41,699 bases of DNA from Pelargonium nanum. Taxonomy: Eukaryota; Streptophyta; Magnoliopsida; Geraniales; Geraniaceae. The position numbers and the translations under genes were made by a program. The stretch is taken from contig JAYMTF010000267.1 in the NCBI GenBank assembly GCA_036897485.1, forward strand, positions 1 through 41,699. The letters are read 5' to 3'. How positions within the stretch are numbered: the stretch's first letter is position 1; every line of letters begins with the position of its first letter. The notes under the pieces are model-generated. The model was given only the letters and a program-made list of their open reading frames with translations. It was not told the origin of the DNA and did no database searches. Shown here piece after piece: positions 40,747 through 41,699 of this stretch.

Positions 40747-41699
40747 ATGGCTAAATTTCCCATAAAAAATCTCATCTTTTTGATGCAGAAGCACTTATCT
40801 TCGTCAGCATCAGCAACCCATCTCTCTGTTTCAGCTTCTTCTTCTTCTTTCACAGTTGATTACCTGATGAACTCATGCGGGCTTCCCTTAAAATCTGCCA
40901 TCGCAACCTCTCGAAAGCTCCGCGGATTTGACGAGAACAATCTCCAGAGGTATGATTCTGTCATTCATTTGTTCAAATGTCACGGATTTGACACTGCCCA
41001 CATCTCCAAAATGATCCACAAGTACCCAATTCTCCTGAACGAGTACAAAGTGGAGGAAAATTTGAAGCCAAAATTAGAGTTTCTGGTTGATAATGGGTTT
41101 TCAGGTCCTGATCTTCACGAGCTGATGGTCAGCAATCCGGAGATATTGGGGAGAAGCTTAAGTGATCGCATCAAGCCATCGCTCCATTTTCTGAGGTCAT
41201 TCCTCGGAACTGAGGAGAGACTCAAGCTGGCTCTGAAGCGGAACCCGCGGCTGTTATCGAATAATTTGAAGGCCACGCTGCAGCCAAATATCGATCTGTT
41301 GTTGAAGGAAGGTGTTACTGTTGATGCTCTAACAAACTACCTCGTATCACGTCCAAACCATATGCAATCAAAGGTGGATAGATTGGTCTCTGCTCTACAA
41401 ATTGTCAAACATCTTTTGAACATGCGTCCCACTGATCCCATGTTTCTACGTGCTGTTCTAGGGATGGCTTCTATTGGTGTCCCTCTTTGGGAAAAGAAAC
41501 TTCAAGTTTTCAACAATTTTGGGTTTTCTCAACAACATGTTTTCTCTATTTTTAAGCATTATCCACAGTGTTTTTCTCGTTCTGAGGAGATGCTCAGGAC
41601 CAAACTGGATTTCTATGTCAACACTGTGAAGCTGAAGATAGACGATATAATTTCTTATCCCAATTTACTTGGACTTGGTATTGAAACAAGGATTGGACC
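40747..41699 (+). CDS. mTERF-family organellar transcription factor, 5' part
   Basis: Open from an ATG at 40747 to the end of the window (317 codons and two bases), so the 3' end is missing. Residues 1 to about 30 (MAKFPIKNLIFLMQKHLSSS) are basic and Ser-rich, fitting a mitochondrial targeting peptide. The rest consists of mTERF helical repeats of about 35 residues: VIHLFKCHGFDTAHISKMIH then KYPILLNEYKVEENLKPKLE, FLVDNGFSGPDLHELMVSNP then EILGRSLSDRIKPSLHFLRS, and VFNNFGFSQQHVFSIFKHYP. The repeating pattern of a Pro after a short helix (KYP, SNP, RNP, HYP) is the family hallmark. Plant genes of this subtype are usually intronless, 370-400 aa and tandemly repeated, so about 60-80 residues are likely beyond the edge. 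Members act in organelle transcription, splicing or translation. Confidence 0.92.
   Translation, partial: MAKFPIKNLIFLMQKHLSSSASATHLSVSASSSSFTVDYLMNSCGLPLKSAIATSRKLRGFDENNLQRYDSVIHLFKCHGFDTAHISKMIHKYPILLNEYKVEENLKPKLEFLVDNGFSGPDLHELMVSNPEILGRSLSDRIKPSLHFLRSFLGTEERLKLALKRNPRLLSNNLKATLQPNIDLLLKEGVTVDALTNYLVSRPNHMQSKVDRLVSALQIVKHLLNMRPTDPMFLRAVLGMASIGVPLWEKKLQVFNNFGFSQQHVFSIFKHYPQCFSRSEEMLRTKLDFYVNTVKLKIDDIISYPNLLGLGIETRIG

Noticed and set aside
1-41699. LTR retrotransposons, endogenous virus copies or biosynthetic clusters
   Set aside because: No long terminal repeats, no reverse transcriptase, integrase or capsid-like frames, and no set of functionally linked enzymes were seen.

Overview
The window is nuclear DNA from a flowering plant, almost certainly a eudicot. 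The genes are intron-rich with GT-AG splicing, introns and spacers are AT-rich, tRNA-derived SINEs and hAT-type MITEs are scattered through them, and the families are plant ones (TOPLESS-related corepressor, TOPP-type PP1, DUF538, SWEET, mTERF). I cannot name the species or order. Exon borders below were placed by hand from splice sites, reading-frame phase and protein-family knowledge, so they are predictions.

Layout: (1) 1338-4225, minus strand: PRP38-type splicing factor with an Arg/Asp/Glu-rich tail, 4 exons, 391 aa. (2) 5061-13797, minus: TOPLESS-related corepressor closest to TPR2, 25 coding exons, 1136 aa, with several small transposons and fragments in its introns. (3) 13798-18109: gene-poor spacer with diverged duplications, a SINE and a cluster of TGGGCC motifs. 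(4) 18110-21410, plus: folate receptor-like Cys-rich protein, 4 exons, 300 aa. (5) 23092-26867, minus: PP1 catalytic subunit most like TOPP8, 4 exons, 319 aa, with a minisatellite in its long first intron and a 15-nt last exon. (6) 26868-32301: mostly non-genic, with a hAT MITE, an orphan exon-like reading frame (29339-29524, minus), a 238-bp tandem duplication and a degenerate minisatellite. (7) 32302-32814, minus: single-exon DUF538 secreted protein. (8) 34404-36831 and 38048-39673, both minus: tandem pair of clade IV (SWEET16/17-like) sugar transporters with matching exon sizes and a shared proximal promoter. (9) 40747 to the window end, plus: 5' part of an mTERF-family gene.

The genes do not form one pathway. 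They are a typical plant mix of housekeeping genes (splicing, PP1, organelle mTERF), a transcriptional corepressor and a sugar transporter pair. I found no clearly new multi-gene system. The most interesting points are small structural ones: duplicated 3' splice acceptors in two neighbouring genes, a SWEET intron that is mostly a (CTT)n microsatellite, a TGGGCC-rich promoter-like island with no gene directly at it, an orphan coding-like exon, and two independent minisatellites.
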